A stretch of 64,000 bases of DNA, taken from Thelonectria olida. Its lineage: Eukaryota > Ascomycota > Sordariomycetes > Hypocreales > Nectriaceae. The notes beneath the pieces were generated by a model. The model was not told the origin of the DNA. It ran no database searches and saw only the letters and a program-made list of their open reading frames with translations. Of the stretch, positions 35,509-45,783 are shown piece by piece. The number at the start of each line of letters is the position of its first letter. Positions within the stretch are counted from its first letter, which is position 1. The translations under genes and the position numbers were made by a program. The stretch spans positions 24,726-88,725 of the forward strand of contig JAGPYM010000080.1 of the NCBI GenBank assembly GCA_020736575.1, given 5' to 3'.

Positions 35509-36501
35509 TCACAGGCGCTTTTCAGCCCTGCTGAATGCCTCCCAATATGGTTCGTCAACGGGATCGTCCGCCTCATCTGGCATTTCCTCAGGTCCACGCA
35601 TCTTCACAATAGCGCCTTCAACATCTGAGTCTGCTCGAACTCCCGCAGACGGTAACGTAATGTCTGCACGAAGCTGAATGGTCTGCAGTGGCGCTGCTTC
35701 TTGCGTCGCTAGTTTTTTTATGTACTCGGCATCCAGTTGTTGAAACCGCGCTGCCCATACACTAGGCCCCGGCATGCGAATGTCGACGTCAAGTGTCTTG
35801 CCGCCCTCAAACGGCCCAATGGTAAAGCCCAGAGGGATCGCGGCCACGGGGACGGCGGCGCCGATGGTGAAGGAACCTGATTTACCACCGGATATCTTGG
35901 CCTGAACGTTTCGGAGCTCGTATACTCCCGTGACGCAGTATATCTTGGGCTTACAGAGTGTGACCTTCTTCCACACCAAATAAGCGCTTCTGGCCACGGT
36001 GAGCCATCTAGCCAGGGCATCTCGTGTCTCGGGCGCTTTCATGACTCTCTCAAGGAAGAATGCTTCCGGGCTTTTCGGATCCTTAAAATCAATACCACAA
36101 CTGGACTTTATCGGGTGACTCACTGTTTCAAGGTAACACGGCGTCCGCTTTCAGCGACAATGATCTTGCTTCGTTGCCTTGCAAGTTCAATGTTCATCTT
36201 GGCCATCTCGATGGCTTCGATTCCGAATCCAAACTTCCGGCCAGATTTAGGAGTAAAAGAGCCACTGATCGGCTGTGAGAAGACCAGTTCGGTGTTTCCA
36301 AGATCGTCCTCGCTAGACATGTTAGCATGCTCTGGTCGAAGGCATCACACTGGGTCCCGGAATGTACCTCAATCTCGGGAAAGTGCAAAACCGAACATCG
36401 GGTTGGGCATAATTGCCATATACAAGCGTGCCAAGCGTAAGCTGGTCTAGGTGGTAACCCGTTCCATAGAGGTAAAAGGTTGGCTCGTCTTTGGGAGACA
36501 T
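35509..36501 (-). CDS. Gasdermin-like pore-forming protein
   Basis: CDS complement(join(35509..36070,36124..36312,36368..36501)), 294 residues. Starts MSPKDEPTFYLYGTGYHLDQ. Acceptor 36070 was preferred because it keeps the frame and joins TLK to HPEAFF. The pattern at residues 147-222 resembles the gasdermin N-terminal beta core: KPKIYCVTGVYEL, an amphipathic strand, a Gly/Ser/Ala-rich turn (GGKSGSFTIGAA), then GKTLDVDIRMPGPSVWAARF, comparable to the VTEVLQ...KTVTIPxGS...AFRV run of animal gasdermins. An acidic C-terminal tail (PEEMPDEADDPVDEP, residues 268-282) could mask the basic pore domain. The adjacent, divergent CHAT protease strongly supports the call, since fungal gasdermin-like genes (RCD-1, HET-Q1 type) are often paired with proteases. 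Expected role: membrane permeabilisation in regulated cell death after cleavage. Assignment is by eye. Confidence 0.72.
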
Positions 36502-36921
36502 TTTGCAGGCTTATGGAGAGTGACGGTCCGATATTGTTACAATGGACGGCTAGTTAGTTAATAAATGGATGGTTTGGTAAGGTCTGCGAGGAAGCAGGCC
36601 AGCCCCCAGTCGAAAGGCGAACCCTAGCTCTGTGCAGTGATGCCCAAATAGCAAAGTTCGGCGCTTGCCATGGAGAGCTTTTAGGCCAATCGAGCTTCTG
36701 CATGTTGAACAGCTCCTTTTGCATGTGACAATGTGCAATGTGCATCCCATGACAATCCTCCTACGTCACCCAGGCCAGCCACTCGCCGGCAGTTCAACAC
36801 TGCAGAACATCTCTTTGGTACCTGGGAACTGGCCAAACAAGAGTGAATTTATCACCTAATCAAGAGTCAAGAGTTCACGAACTCGACCTCCCGATATTCG
36901 CACCAAACCGACACTCCTACA
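36502..36921. promoter_or_regulatory. Shared divergent promoter of the gasdermin-like/CHAT pair
   Basis: The two start codons (36501 minus, 36922 plus) are 420 bp apart with no other supported gene between them. A head-to-head layout of this size suggests coupled transcription. I see no unambiguous TATA box or palindromic operator. Confidence 0.5.
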
Positions 36922-39900
36922 ATGGACTTCACCCAAGTGATTGAGGTATTCGGCGGCACGATATTCGCGGAAGAGTATCGTACCAACTTCAAGGACTCCG
37001 AGGACTGGATCCAGGCGTTTGAATCCGCTACCGCTACCAACACTCCAACAAATGAGGAACGTGCTGCTCTTCTTCTCCTGCGAGCGATACAAGATGCACT
37101 ACGTGGAAATCTTTCTGGTGCCGACAAGTATTTGATGGATTTGCAACGTTTGGCACAGTGTGGATTGGGCAGTGCTTGGGTCTCGCGCTGCCAGGCTTAT
37201 CAATCCTACTCGCTGTCTCTGAAGAGAGCCTCTCCAATTTTGCGATTCTGGCCGGACGTGGAAAGCCAGTCTGGAAAATTGAGAGACGCGAAGCTTCAGA
37301 TGTTTGAGAGCAAGCAGCAGCTACGAAGCCAGCGGAGACAAAGGGCTTCGAACTGGTCCGTCGTTGAGGAACTCGAGAGCAACTTGATCTGGAGCTCCTT
37401 TGGGTACTACGACAATCTGTGGAAGGCGTACGACCACCACCCAAGCTATCCCAACAGCACGTGGGGATTTACATTCGAAACAACAGAGATTTACCCCCCT
37501 GAGACCCGCAACCTCGCTGTTGTCCTGGAGCTTCCTACACTTGAGGCTTATCTGGATCGCCTCCAAACAGAGTATCAACGGGGTGGAGGAGCCGAGCGGG
37601 TGCCTGTCTTGCTGCAACAGTCTTTCGAGACATGTATCTCGGCGGGAGATCTCGCAGGAGCGGCTAATGTCAGAATTCTACAAGGGGACCATATACTCTC
37701 TCCCCCATTTACAAATCCTCTCGCCCTCAATCTCATGCCTCTGGATCACGGTCTAAGCTGGAGCAATAGCGCTTGGGATCCGCTCGAACCACAGTTCACG
37801 CTTAGGCACAGCGATGCAGCAAGTTCACAGTATGAGGAGGCACTGGGACTCTTTGAGAGAGCCGGGAAATCGCGTGGACAAGGAGCCGTTCATTTGCGTA
37901 TGGCATGTGTCATGCACGCAGAAGCCCTTTACCAAAGCTCTAATGGCCAGGTTGGACTGGAATTTCTTCAGTCAACGCTGGCCAGTCTCGATAAAGCACA
38001 CGGCCTCTTCCGAGGAGACTTCACAAACACACAATTGGTCGCCTGTCACCGCTTGCTTCTTGACATTACCTCCGATCCCGACTGTTCGGATTTGATTGAG
38101 AGGGCCACCAATCTCGGTTCCTGGGGCCGTCAAGCAGACAACGATCCCGTGTCCCGATTCATCGGTTTACTGGTCCTCCGCTTCGGCCGGAAATTATACG
38201 TAGAGAATGGGAACACGGATGCGGCCTTGAAGTGCTGTGCTTGCGCGAGAGCTTGCTTTCACGGACTTGGTGACAAAGTTCTCGAGTTGCTTGCTCTCAT
38301 AGCACACGCGGAGCTTCAAAGAGATTGCGGGAACCTTGCCGTGGCTCGTGTCCTTGTCGATCAAGCCAGAGAGCTATTTCCGCAGTCGCTCGCGCAGCTG
38401 GACTCACTAATCGAAGCTGTCTCTGGGAAGAATTGCGCCCCAGATGCTCAGACGATCCAGCTCTTGAAAACAAACTATCGCCTAGAGCTCAATCGGGTGA
38501 TGAATTCCATTGAGCAGTCCAGTACGTCCGCCTTTGCGAGCCGGGGGGCTCATGAGCGCCTCACCGGAGGCTCGTCACTTCCAGCTGTGGTTGAAGCGCT
38601 CGCAGGATTGGTGGCAGACTATCCGGGCTTGAGTTCCCAATTCGAGAACGCAATTGCAAACCCTGCCAAAGAGCTTGGAGATTTGGAGTCGGAGTATTTC
38701 GAGGTGCTCCGTCAAAGCCAAGAGGCTCTTCTACAGCATGCGGACGCAGATGCATCAGAAAAGATCTTCAGAGACTTCCTTTCCAGGCTCGATAGTATAT
38801 CTGGGTTCAAGTCTAAAATCCTTGACACGCTTAAGCTAGCTACACTGCACCATCTCGGAGAATTCGGAAAGGCACAGCACAGTTTAGACAGCATCCTCCC
38901 GGCTGACTACGGCGGCAAAGCCGATTATCCATTCAGCCTATCACTTCCTAGCGGCGCTGCTTCAGACCTGCGCCTTGCTGAACAACAGAGGAGGGAAGGC
39001 AACGTCAGGGATTACATTGGGAAGTGCTTCATTGCGAAAGCATGGCGGCAAGGCGCAGCAGTTCTCGAGAACGCGAGGAGGTTCTTTCCAGAGCTCCTAA
39101 AGCTGGAGAATTTGTCGAAGGATGCTGACAATTGGACGTTGATGGTTTGGATCGCCTGTATCGAGGAAAACAATGGACACCTCGATACCGCTTTCGAGTG
39201 GTATCTGGCTACGCTTCGACTCGTGGAATCGCAACGCAGTCAGATGCAGGACCCAGACGCTCGCCGTGACGTCCTCAGCACCATCAACTCTGGGGAGCTA
39301 ATTTCCGGCCTCTCTAGAATTTCGTTGCGGTTCTACGCAGCCAGTGAGTCTGAAGAAAGCCGCGAACGCTTGGGGAAATGGAACCTCCCTGGGCCGACTT
39401 GGAAGGACCAAGCCCTTCTTTTCCTCGAACAAGGCCGCGCGCGAGCGTTGCTCGACCTCCTAATCATGGAAAAGAAAGTCACCAGGGAGACATTGCAGGA
39501 ATGGTCAGACGAGTCGTACCAGATACGTCTGCTATCTGAATCCCTAGCCTCTCTCGGCGACGAGCGTGACAAGGCTGCTGCTGATGTGGCGAAGAGATTG
39601 GGAGTTGAAAAGACGAAGCTGTCGGCCATACAAGCCAAGCTGGAGACGCAATCGAAGGGCATGGCTTCCATGTTATCCGAGTCAGGGTTTTCTTCTGATG
39701 CTGAAGGATTATATTGCTGTATTCCCCAGGACGCGGCGGTAGCATACATCACCTTGTCGAGAGAAGGTCTTCTGCTGCTTGGCGTCACTTGCAGTGGAAT
39801 TGAGATTGTGCACCAGGGCGATTCGACTGACCTTGAGATACAAAAGACGGTCCTGGCCTGCCTCAAGTTGCTGGGAGCCCCTAAAAGACAAGACGAACGA

Positions 39901-40902
39901 CCAGCCGCCGCAGAATGGATGGCACTCCTAGAGCCAATATCCGCAATTATTGTCGAACCGCTTGCGCCTCTCATCAGACGGAAGAACCATATCATCTTTG
40001 CCCCATCCCACTCCTTCAACAAATTCCCATTTTCCGCACTGCTCTTTGATGGAAAGCCCCTGTTTCTCCGAACAGCCATCTCTCTCATACCCAGCCTATG
40101 TTCCTTGCAACGCCTAGTTGACAAGCAAACTACTAGCAATGAGATTGCAGCTACTGTGATTGTAAAACCCGGAGTCAGGGATGGCAGTGCCGGAGGGCGT
40201 CCTCTACCATTCGCTGGAATTGGAGGCGTTAACCTCGGTCAGGTATTTAATTCCACTACAAGAAACGCGAACAACGTCAGCCGGGAAGAGTTCAAAGGCC
40301 TCTATCAGTCATCAGACATTGTCTTCATTGCCACGCACGGCCTGCATACGGGAAGTTCCCCATGGCAATCCTCCGTTCTTCTGCAGGAACCGTTCCGCGT
40401 CCTAGAGCTTGCCGAGTCGCGCAGCAACGCCGCAATAGTCATTTTCGCAGCATGCGTCAGCGGGCTTGGAAAGGAGACCGTTGGGAACGACATACTTGGA
40501 TTCTCGCACGCCGTGCTCGCTTCCGGAGCTTCATCCTATCTCGGCGGACTATGGAAGGTCAACGACCAAGCGACAATGCTGTTGACACATCTGTTCTGCA
40601 CCCGACTCAAGAATCGCCAGCACGGCGTGTCTTTCGCGACGTGCTGGCGCAACGCACAGATTGAGCTCTATGGTATGGATCAGGGGCGAGCTATCGAACT
40701 ACTGGAAGAAATGGGAAATGTTTGGGACGCGGAGGCTAGCAAAGGGAATATTCTTGAAGAGATCCCTTCGTGGATAAGGGGTCAGATTGATATTGCAATC
40801 GAGGACATTCAGGAGATGGGTTTGGACTATACACATCCTTACTTTTGGGCTCCGTTTGTTTTGATAGGCCATGGTAGCTCAGTACTTCACGACAGAGATT
40901 AG
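36922..40902 (+). CDS. TPR-CHAT caspase-like protease
   Basis: One uninterrupted exon of 1326 codons. Residues about 30-900 are helical and TPR-like (repeated A/L/G patterns such as ALKCCACARACFHGLGDKVL, VARVLVDQARELF, TAFEWYLATLRLV, DQALLFLEQGRARALLDLL). The C-terminal about 370 residues are a CHAT domain: HIIFAPSHSFNKFPFSALLF, then the His of DIVFIATHGLH (His1139), then the Cys of VIFAACVSG (Cys1178), then NDILGFSHAVLASGASSYLGG and WKVNDQAT. The His/Cys dyad of clan CD is intact, so it should be an active cysteine protease, with the TPR arm sensing an activator. It is divergent from the gasdermin-like gene, which is its likely substrate. The full length suggests tight autoinhibition. No frameshift or stop is seen. 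Family and dyad are clear; the partner is inferred. Confidence 0.92.
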   Translation: MDFTQVIEVFGGTIFAEEYRTNFKDSEDWIQAFESATATNTPTNEERAALLLLRAIQDALRGNLSGADKYLMDLQRLAQCGLGSAWVSRCQAYQSYSLSLKRASPILRFWPDVESQSGKLRDAKLQMFESKQQLRSQRRQRASNWSVVEELESNLIWSSFGYYDNLWKAYDHHPSYPNSTWGFTFETTEIYPPETRNLAVVLELPTLEAYLDRLQTEYQRGGGAERVPVLLQQSFETCISAGDLAGAANVRILQGDHILSPPFTNPLALNLMPLDHGLSWSNSAWDPLEPQFTLRHSDAASSQYEEALGLFERAGKSRGQGAVHLRMACVMHAEALYQSSNGQVGLEFLQSTLASLDKAHGLFRGDFTNTQLVACHRLLLDITSDPDCSDLIERATNLGSWGRQADNDPVSRFIGLLVLRFGRKLYVENGNTDAALKCCACARACFHGLGDKVLELLALIAHAELQRDCGNLAVARVLVDQARELFPQSLAQLDSLIEAVSGKNCAPDAQTIQLLKTNYRLELNRVMNSIEQSSTSAFASRGAHERLTGGSSLPAVVEALAGLVADYPGLSSQFENAIANPAKELGDLESEYFEVLRQSQEALLQHADADASEKIFRDFLSRLDSISGFKSKILDTLKLATLHHLGEFGKAQHSLDSILPADYGGKADYPFSLSLPSGAASDLRLAEQQRREGNVRDYIGKCFIAKAWRQGAAVLENARRFFPELLKLENLSKDADNWTLMVWIACIEENNGHLDTAFEWYLATLRLVESQRSQMQDPDARRDVLSTINSGELISGLSRISLRFYAASESEESRERLGKWNLPGPTWKDQALLFLEQGRARALLDLLIMEKKVTRETLQEWSDESYQIRLLSESLASLGDERDKAAADVAKRLGVEKTKLSAIQAKLETQSKGMASMLSESGFSSDAEGLYCCIPQDAAVAYITLSREGLLLLGVTCSGIEIVHQGDSTDLEIQKTVLACLKLLGAPKRQDERPAAAEWMALLEPISAIIVEPLAPLIRRKNHIIFAPSHSFNKFPFSALLFDGKPLFLRTAISLIPSLCSLQRLVDKQTTSNEIAATVIVKPGVRDGSAGGRPLPFAGIGGVNLGQVFNSTTRNANNVSREEFKGLYQSSDIVFIATHGLHTGSSPWQSSVLLQEPFRVLELAESRSNAAIVIFAACVSGLGKETVGNDILGFSHAVLASGASSYLGGLWKVNDQATMLLTHLFCTRLKNRQHGVSFATCWRNAQIELYGMDQGRAIELLEEMGNVWDAEASKGNILEEIPSWIRGQIDIAIEDIQEMGLDYTHPYFWAPFVLIGHGSSVLHDRD

Positions 40903-42380
40903 TATCCCCAACGCGTTCTCGCGATTTTTGCAACGTTATTACTATCAATCTACGTGTTGGCAGTCCAAAACTGGTGTAATGTATCGTTTATTCACGTCAG
41001 GCTGCTGGCCACGTGCACAATTGAGCTGGATGAGCCCACCAGGTCGTCAACTGTCGTCTTCTTTCCGTCTTGGCGGTTGTTTCCATCTTGGACTGCCACT
41101 GCTCGGCCCGTCTGGGTCGTGGGAATACCGAAACCCGAACTATGAGTTCTTCCACCGGAATCAAAACCCCCGAACTGACAGTTGCAGGGTTCATTTTACG
41201 CTTTCCAGGGGCTCGAGAGGAGACGAATTGCCATCGTTCGATCGCTCCCTTTTTAGATCAGACTACTAGGGTTATGTGTCCGGCCTCGAGCAGAGGTTTG
41301 GCAAGGAAGAGGCTTCTTCCAGGCAGTTCGTTAGTTCAACACTTGGTAGAATGCTACCGGCATGAGATGGGAGAGCTTGTCATGCTGGCGGTTAGTCGAA
41401 TCAGGACTTGAAAGGGACTAGTTCATGGATCTGGGACACGGAATTCAAGGGCTTCTGCATGAGCATCTCGTAAGCAATAGATCTTTACATGAGAGCAACA
41501 GCAATAGACGACGTAATCTATGGCACTATGCGGCCGGCTTCGAGACGGTCACCCTCAAGCCGTCACCATCGAGTTTCATTATGACTACGCGTTCAGAACT
41601 TCCTAGTTAATTTACACTAGCGGACGTTCCTTGGCCGGATGGTTCCCGGCATCACGCAGCTGCACGAGTGCAACGTTGGGTAGTAGCCACGTCACAGCCT
41701 AGCATCTGAGTACTGGAGGTTCAATCTCCCAGCCCAGGCCATCCTCTATTGATGAATGACAATCGACAGATTCCTCCAATTGAAAGAGCTCTTGCTGAGT
41801 TATTGCAAATGGTTCAATCGGGCCTCTTCCGCCCTGACAACGGAGGTGAAGTACCAAACCAACATTTGAAACCCCCGAGTAAGCCAATGATATACGCCAA
41901 TGTCCCCTCCACTCTGCCAAGGCCAGCTAGTCACCGAGTTAACTTGATGAACTATCAGCAGCTTGCATGACACTGCCACGCGGGGTGGAGCTCTCTCGGC
42001 TCTATTCGAGCCGATCGCTGGGGATCCATGGTTCGATCAGGTCCAATTAACCTCAGTCAAACGCGGCTGTGTCCGTGCTGGGAGCCTCTACCGTCCATCC
42101 CTTGACCACAATAGAACGGCCCAGCTTCGATTCAACCATGAATAGAAGACGACTTCACGCCCAAAGATGTCGAGCGACGCGCGGCCGGGCTCCTACAGAG
42201 CAGGTCCCCTATTTTGCATGATAACTATGACGTAGACAGATAGGATCGCAACAACTATAAAACTGGCAATGCGCAGCCTGATATAGCGACATTTCATCAG
42301 GTTGACGACATCAGCTCTTACAAGTCAACCGCCTCTGTATGTGCAGCCAATACCGACACCCACAGCACAGCACCATCAAC
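40903..42380. other. Intergenic
   Basis: About 1.5 kb with no supported gene. Only short open frames without motifs occur on either strand. The last part contains the promoter of the secreted hydrolase. Confidence 0.4.
42256..42262 (+). promoter_or_regulatory. Candidate TATA box of the secreted hydrolase gene
   Basis: TATAAAA occurs about 120 bp before the ATG at 42381, within a C-poor promoter stretch. Distance allows a leader of 80-90 bases. Confidence 0.45.
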
Positions 42381-43415
42381 ATGTTTGGATGCCGCACTAT
42401 CGCCCTCGGCGTACTGACGCTCGTCAACGCCATGGCCGCTACGGCCCAGAACCTGTCGTTCGGAGCCGATAACTTCTACCGTAGCGAGAGCGTCCAGATC
42501 CAGCCCATCACGTTCCCGACCCAATACCACACTCACGTCACGGGCAACCTCTTCTACCCGCGCAACCTGAGCCGCAACATCGAGACTCCTGCCATTGTCG
42601 TGGGCCACCCTATGGGCGCCGTCAAGGAGCAGAGCGCCAACCTCTACGCCACCAAGCTCGCTGAGCAGGGCTTCATCACCGTCTCCATCGACCTCCCCCA
42701 CTGGGGCGGCAGTGACGGCGAGCCTCGCAACGCCGTCTCGGTCGAATACTACGCAGAGGCATTCAGCGCTGCCGTCGACTACCTCGGCCTCCAGGACTTT
42801 GTCAACCGTGAGCGCATCGGAGGTGTTGGCATCTGCGGCAGCGGCTCATTCATCATCAGCGCCGCAAAGATTGACTCCCGTCTTAAGGCTATTGCCACTG
42901 TTAGCATGTACGATATGGGTGCCGCCGCCCGCAACGGCCTCCAAAAGTCACAGACCCTGTCCCAGCGTAAGGAGCTCATTGACGCCGCCGTCGCCCAGCG
43001 CTGGAACGAGTCTGAGGGTGAAAAGCCCGAGTTGATCGGCGGCACCGTGGACAGGCGCGAGGATGCTACGGATGCTATCCAGCAAGAGTTCTATGACTTC
43101 TACCGCACAACCCGCGGTGAGGTTACACCCCCAGGTGCTTTGCCCAACACTACGACTCACCCGACGCGCTCGAGCCTAGTCAAGTTCTTCAACTTCTACC
43201 CTTTCAACGACATCAGCACCATCTCACCCCGTCCCCTACTCTTCATCTCCGGCGACCAGGCTCACTCGCGCGAGTTCAGCCAGGACGCCTACAGGCGTGC
43301 TGCCGAGCCCAAGGAGCTCATCTGGATCCCTGGTGCTGGCCACGTTGATCTCTACGACCGTGTGGAGCTCATCCCCTTTGGCAGACTTGCCCGCTTCTTC
43401 AGGCAAAACCTGTAA
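42381..43415 (+). CDS. Secreted alpha/beta hydrolase, dienelactone-hydrolase-like
   Basis: Single exon, 344 residues. The ATG at 42381 is preferred to the upstream in-frame ATG at 42339 because it begins a signal peptide (MFGCRTIALGVLTLVNAMAATAQ). The fold shows PAIVVGHPMGAVKEQSANLY (oxyanion strand and loop), GFITVSIDLPHWGGSDG, the elbow GVGICGSGSF with Cys152 as candidate nucleophile, an acid at Asp292 (FISGDQAHS) and His321 (PGAGHVDLYD). The GxCxxG elbow resembles dienelactone hydrolases rather than serine esterases. The family is widespread in moulds and listed as uncharacterised alpha/beta hydrolases. Codon use is strongly C-ending, suggesting good expression. It appears intact. Substrate unknown. 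Confidence 0.85.
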   Translation: MFGCRTIALGVLTLVNAMAATAQNLSFGADNFYRSESVQIQPITFPTQYHTHVTGNLFYPRNLSRNIETPAIVVGHPMGAVKEQSANLYATKLAEQGFITVSIDLPHWGGSDGEPRNAVSVEYYAEAFSAAVDYLGLQDFVNRERIGGVGICGSGSFIISAAKIDSRLKAIATVSMYDMGAAARNGLQKSQTLSQRKELIDAAVAQRWNESEGEKPELIGGTVDRREDATDAIQQEFYDFYRTTRGEVTPPGALPNTTTHPTRSSLVKFFNFYPFNDISTISPRPLLFISGDQAHSREFSQDAYRRAAEPKELIWIPGAGHVDLYDRVELIPFGRLARFFRQNL

Positions 43416-43642
43416 AATGGCCGTGTGAGGTGTGCTTGGCAATGGAGGATCGTCTCATGACGGATAGGCCGTGTGTCTTCCGGGGGCGCTGGTTGTGGTG
43501 GCATCTGACCTCGCATTAGCATATTATTCTTCTCTTGTTAACTATTGCCTTCGGGATACTTTTTTACTAGACTTGTGGACATGTACTCTGCCTACATTTT
43601 AGGAAACTGGCATCCTTTTGTTACTCGATAAATTTGTAGTGT

Positions 43643-43918
43643 CTAAATTGGAATAAACATGAGCAGCAGCTGTGTGATTTCCACGTCTCTCACTGAGCTC
43701 CAGGGTGCATATTCGTATTCTGCGGCGGTGTTGGAACTGGCTCTGGCTTCTAGCAATACTTTTGCCAATGTATTGTGTGTACCGACTACCGCGGCCTGGA
43801 GCGGAGTGTGGCCGTACTTATCTTTTAACCCATGGAATGTTAGGCGGCACCATTGCCCCTTACCTACCACGCTTGAAATGGCCCCTCGGATCTCGGATGC
43901 GAGGTCAAGCACAGTCAC
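43643..43918 (-). pseudogene. Ankyrin-repeat remnant
   Basis: About 90 codons on the minus strand include one good ankyrin repeat (DKYGHTPLQAAVVGTHNTLA then KVLLEARASSNTA) and part of another (EITQLLL). There is no start, no N-terminal domain and no further repeats on either side. It is a C-terminal scrap of a lost ankyrin protein. Confidence 0.5.
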
Positions 43919-43937
43919 GCGTGAAACAAAGCGCTTA

Positions 43938-44325
43938 CCTCACTGGGGTTGATGCAGACGACCGATACGGAGCCATCATTGCCCTAACCTTTCAGTCATC
44001 ATATATGCCCGATGACATGATGGGCTTTATTGCAATGATGCGTGGCTGGATGCTCATCTCGACTACTATTATCACTAAACATCGGACTTCAATACTTCGT
44101 CAATTCACTCGCAAGTCTTTCGTTAGCAGCATGGAGAAACATACTAAAGACTGGTGCAACCTTAAAGATAAAATAGCTATAGTGAATTTTATCGTATCTC
44201 TCAGAACTGTCTTGCCGCTGTATCGAGGCAAGCCGGAGCGGCAGTACCTCTCCACGCGAGAGAGGTTGGCGCTCCTGAGCAAGACATCATCACGCGACGG
44301 TTGGTTTGTCCCCGTTCAACTCTGA
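43938..44325 (+). pseudogene. Fragment resembling the C-terminal part of a fungal Zn-cluster regulator
   Basis: The stretch beginning GVDADDRYGAIIALTFQSSY and continuing MMGFIAMMRGWMLISTTII, then FVSSMEKHTKD, LRTVLPLYRGKPE and LALLSKTSS has the pattern of the C-terminal half of many Zn(II)2Cys6-type proteins (ALTF, GFLAIMRGW, SLRAI, LSKTS). There is no Cys6 finger or start codon nearby, and unrelated scraps flank it. Assignment is by impression only. Confidence 0.35.
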
Positions 44326-44708
44326 GCTCTCATGCTGATCAAGTTGACAGCGCTTCTCGAGCTGGTACCTTACTACACCCTGACGAACAAGATGAACGAC
44401 GTTTGAACAAGGCGCGGGAATCTGAGTTTGTTGACTATGGTTCAATTCTCTCGAGATGAGACGCGCCATGGTTCGTCGTTTTCTTACTTCAAAGCAACGA
44501 CTGGCTGTGCTGAACATGCCAAGAAAGGGAGCCCGTTCCTCGACCTTGCGATATGCCTTACGACTCTCATCATGAACACGCAAAAGAAAGTTTTCGCTGC
44601 CTAGTATAAAGACACGGCACGACCTCAGTCTCTCGCCAGTCTTCATCCCCTGCCACTGACAGCCACCTGCTCAAGAACAACGACATCCACCTGGCCTACT
44701 CCGAAAAT

Positions 44709-45291
44709 GTCAACCATGATACCTACACTGACGGCCTTCGATAAATGCTATGCTTACTACGCTAATGCGCCTATCCAGTCTTTCCGCCGGGCTATTGTAA
44801 TGGGCGCCTCTTGGGAATGCGTCTGCTTCATCCTCCGTTCCTTGGTCGCGAGACACCAGCAAGAAACGACCTGCGGTTTGTAAGTTCCTCCACATATGGC
44901 CTTTCACACTGGAGTTGCATCTCATTCAAGATTTGGCACTGTAGGGATTAACGCCTTCATCTTCGTCAGTGTCCATGCCCTCTTTTATCGCTCTCTCCTG
45001 GAATGCCCACATCGGAAAGCTCGAACCTCGAAATCGTTGGACCAAGCCACTCTTCTGGGTCATCTACCTTTGTTGTAGTAAGCACACTTCCAATTGTGAC
45101 GCATATATACAAAAGCTAAACTTGGTGCGGCTAGGTACGAATCATCTTCCGTCTTATCGAGTTCGGCCGGGGTATCTTATTGTCCAACACGATCCTGCGC
45201 CATGAGGAATTCCAGCTATATCTCAATGCCTTGCCAATGCTGATTGCGGTATTTGTACTTAACAAGGTACATCTCGGTATGGTCCTGAAAT
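44709..45291 (+). pseudogene. Decayed RTA1-like membrane protein
   Basis: Pieces of an RTA1 protein occur in order but in changing frames. First comes RRAIVMGASWECVCFILRSL followed by RHQQETTCGL. A donor GTAAGT at 44881 and an acceptor near 44943 lead to INAFIFVSVHALFY. Then, in another frame, WTKPLFWVIYLCC, and finally IIFRLIEFGRGILLSNTIL, then LNALPMLIAVFVLNKVHLG to a stop at 45291. The middle transmembrane helices are missing and the frame breaks at least once. The last part is a clear RTA1 C-terminus. An intact RTA1 gene lies 5 kb away. Confidence 0.55.
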
Positions 45292-45783
45292 AAATAGGGC
45301 ACCGCAAATAGATATCCTGACAGGGCTGCGAGATAATCAGTTGCAACAAACCCCAGACATAAGAAGAACAAAGCCTCGAGCTCTTTTTTCACTTTGATGC
45401 AGTGCTTAACGCTAAGGTTACGCTAGGTACCGCCCGAGAGCTTGAAGACCTTCCGGAATCTCGGCACCGTGGAGCACTTAAAAGGCCAACTGCAAGGGGA
45501 GTTGCTATAATGCCTTATGCAACATGGAGGCCTCCAAAGGCCACATTTCGAACCAATTATAAAGCAGCAAGAGACCTTGTGGTCTGTGTTGCGTCGGGAG
45601 ATTGCACCGGTGTCTCAAGCGACACAATAGCTCCATTCCGCACTTCTAGGATCGTGTGAGGATAGTTGTCCTTCCAGAGACGCCTGTGTAGAGTTCTCAC
45701 CTTCCGATTGAACATTGAGTCACAGAAGCGCATTTTTAATCCTCTTAATATAATAGATTCATTCTACGCCCATAAAACACCTG

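Noticed and set aside
39333..40139. 268-codon minus-strand frame within the CHAT gene
   Set aside because: Antisense shadow of a long single exon. No motif, and the plus strand carries the conserved CHAT domain.
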